DNA of 5,662 nt from assembly GCA_016177555.1 (NCBI GenBank), contig JACOVB010000326.1, positions 1 to 5,662 on the forward strand, read 5' to 3'. Shown one piece after another: positions 5,039 through 5,662 of this stretch. Both the position numbers and the translations under genes were made by a program. The notes below the pieces were generated by a model, which had not been told where the DNA came from, did not search any database, and was given only the letters and a program-made list of their open reading frames with translations. Positions within the stretch are counted from its first letter, which is position 1. Each line of letters begins with the position of its first letter. This DNA comes from Candidatus Rokuibacteriota bacterium. GTDB lineage: Bacteria > Methylomirabilota > Methylomirabilia > Rokubacteriales > CSP1-6.

Positions 5039-5662
5039 ATGTCGGGTGCGATGATCGCCCAGGTCACCGCCAACGGCCTGTCACTGGCGGGGCTCTACGC
5101 GCTCGTGGCGGTGGGCCTGACGCTGGTGTTCGGCGTGATGCGCATCCTGAACTTTGCCCACGGCGAGTTCGTGATGATCGGCGCCTATCTGACGTACTGG
5201 CTGTTCGCCCTCTGGGGCGTGGACCCGCTCCTCTCGTTCGTGCTCGTGCTCGCGCTCATGGCCCTCCTCGGGGCCCTCGTGCAGGTCACGCTCGTCACGC
5301 GCGTCCTCGCCGCGCCTCACCTCAACCAGATCCTGTTGACCTTCGGCATCGCCGTCACGCTGCAGAACCTGGCGCTCGTGCTGTGGACGGGCGACCTGCG
5401 GGCCATCAAGGTGTGGTACGCCTCGACGGCGCTCAGCGTGGCGGGCATGGGGATCCCCGTCCACCGCGTCTACGTGCTGGCCATGGCGATCGGCGCCGCC
5501 TATGCGGGCGCGGCGGGCGTGGTGGCGAGCGTGAGCATGTTCACGTACCCGCTCCTGGGGTTCCTGTTCGGCCTCAAGGCCTTCTGCGTCGTCATCCTCG
5601 GCGGGCTCGGGAGCGTCTTCGGGGCGGTGCTGGCGAGCCTCTTCCTCGGCCTCGTCGAGTCC
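5039..5662 (+). CDS. livH: Liv-type permease, LivH-like; cut off by the window end and missing a central segment
   Basis: Integral inner-membrane permease of the importer. The 208 codons present run open to the right edge. The N-terminal half is typical of LivH: NGLSLAGLYALVAVGLTLVF (12-31), VMRILNFAHGEF at 33-44, a conserved LLTFGIAVTLQNLAL region near 99-113, and several hydrophobic helices. The C-terminal part is equally typical, with RVYVLAMAIGAA at 143-154, AGAAGVV at 156-162, GLKAF at 178-182 and VILGGLGSVFGA at 185-196. Between them, GMGIPVHRVY (136-145) joins the end of the first part directly to the second. Family members have about 55-60 further residues here, comprising a membrane helix and the cytoplasmic RxGRAxRA...A...MGI coupling loop. 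The reading frame is not broken. The start ATG at 5039 has only a weak GAGCGG eight bases upstream; ATG at 5051 is an alternative. Without the coupling loop, normal docking of the ATPases is doubtful, unless the gap is an assembly artefact. Confidence 0.88.
   Translation, partial: MSGAMIAQVTANGLSLAGLYALVAVGLTLVFGVMRILNFAHGEFVMIGAYLTYWLFALWGVDPLLSFVLVLALMALLGALVQVTLVTRVLAAPHLNQILLTFGIAVTLQNLALVLWTGDLRAIKVWYASTALSVAGMGIPVHRVYVLAMAIGAAYAGAAGVVASVSMFTYPLLGFLFGLKAFCVVILGGLGSVFGAVLASLFLGLVES
5444..5480 (+). other. Probable deletion junction inside the permease gene
   Basis: These bases encode GMGIPVHRVYVL (residues 136-147). The left side fits the family's periplasmic segment just before a membrane helix, and the right side fits the MGI-x-x-RVYxLA segment that normally lies some 55-60 residues further on. 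Both family positions read alike (a small-hydrophobic Gly/Ile/Pro run followed by Arg and hydrophobics), so a deletion or assembly collapse between two similar sequences is a natural explanation. The exact breakpoint cannot be placed from the sequence alone. Confidence 0.6.

Noticed and set aside
3882..5054. Alternative + strand frame inside the binding-protein gene
   Set aside because: It is a Gly/Arg/His-rich shadow frame with no family resemblance; the other frame encodes a complete binding protein with a signal peptide.
3580..5073. Long antisense open frame (497 codons) opposite the binding protein
   Set aside because: Its translation is low-complexity, rich in Arg, His, Ala, Gly, Leu and Val without domain motifs, and it mirrors the codon bias of the well-supported + strand gene. 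High-GC genes commonly give such shadows.
5444..5480. Frameshift as the reason for the odd permease
   Set aside because: Both conserved halves are in the same frame with no stop, so a segment is missing, not shifted.
1..5662. tRNA/rRNA genes, CRISPR arrays, insertion sequences
   Set aside because: No clover-leaf sequence, regularly spaced repeats, transposase motifs or terminal inverted repeats were seen; nearly all of the window is coding.

Overview
The window is a stretch of high-GC bacterial DNA in which every supported gene lies on the + strand, packed head to tail with short gaps or overlaps. GC-rich third codon positions, many Arg/Ala/Gly codons and long spurious antisense reading frames point to a high-GC organism. 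The combination of a Liv-type (branched-chain amino acid/HAAT family) ABC transporter with short-chain dehydrogenases and a free-standing cobalamin-binding mutase subunit is common in environmental lineages such as Rokubacteria/Methylomirabilota and some Proteobacteria. That taxonomic hint is an inference; nothing in the window fixes the lineage.

Layout: a classical SDR oxidoreductase (about 12-770) is followed by a 92-base spacer. Next comes an extended-SDR NAD-dependent epimerase/dehydratase (863-1882), whose stop codon shares a base with the start of a 141-residue B12-binding protein of the methylmalonyl-CoA mutase small-subunit type (1882-2307). After 16 bases comes a LivG-type ATPase (2324-3049). 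It overlaps a LivF-type ATPase (3036-3749) by 14 bases. A secreted Liv-type substrate-binding protein (3772-5016) follows, and then the start of a LivH-type permease (5039 to the window end). The expected second permease (LivM) would lie beyond the right edge.

The spacing suggests one transcription unit from at least 863 onward, probably including the SDR. A plausible reading is that the transporter imports an organic or amino acid and that the SDR, the epimerase-like enzyme and the B12 mutase subunit take part in its breakdown. The substrate cannot be read from the sequence. The mutase large subunit is not in the window.

The most notable observation is in the permease. Its reading frame is open throughout, but compared with the LivH family it lacks a block of roughly 55-60 residues in the middle. 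The missing block includes one membrane helix and the cytoplasmic loop that normally docks with the ATPases. This is either an in-frame deletion in a damaged or diverged gene, or a collapse in the assembly. A second oddity is the start of the first gene: a strong Shine-Dalgarno sequence is ideally spaced from an ACG codon and not from a normal start. I found no RNA genes, CRISPR arrays, insertion sequences or convincing terminators.
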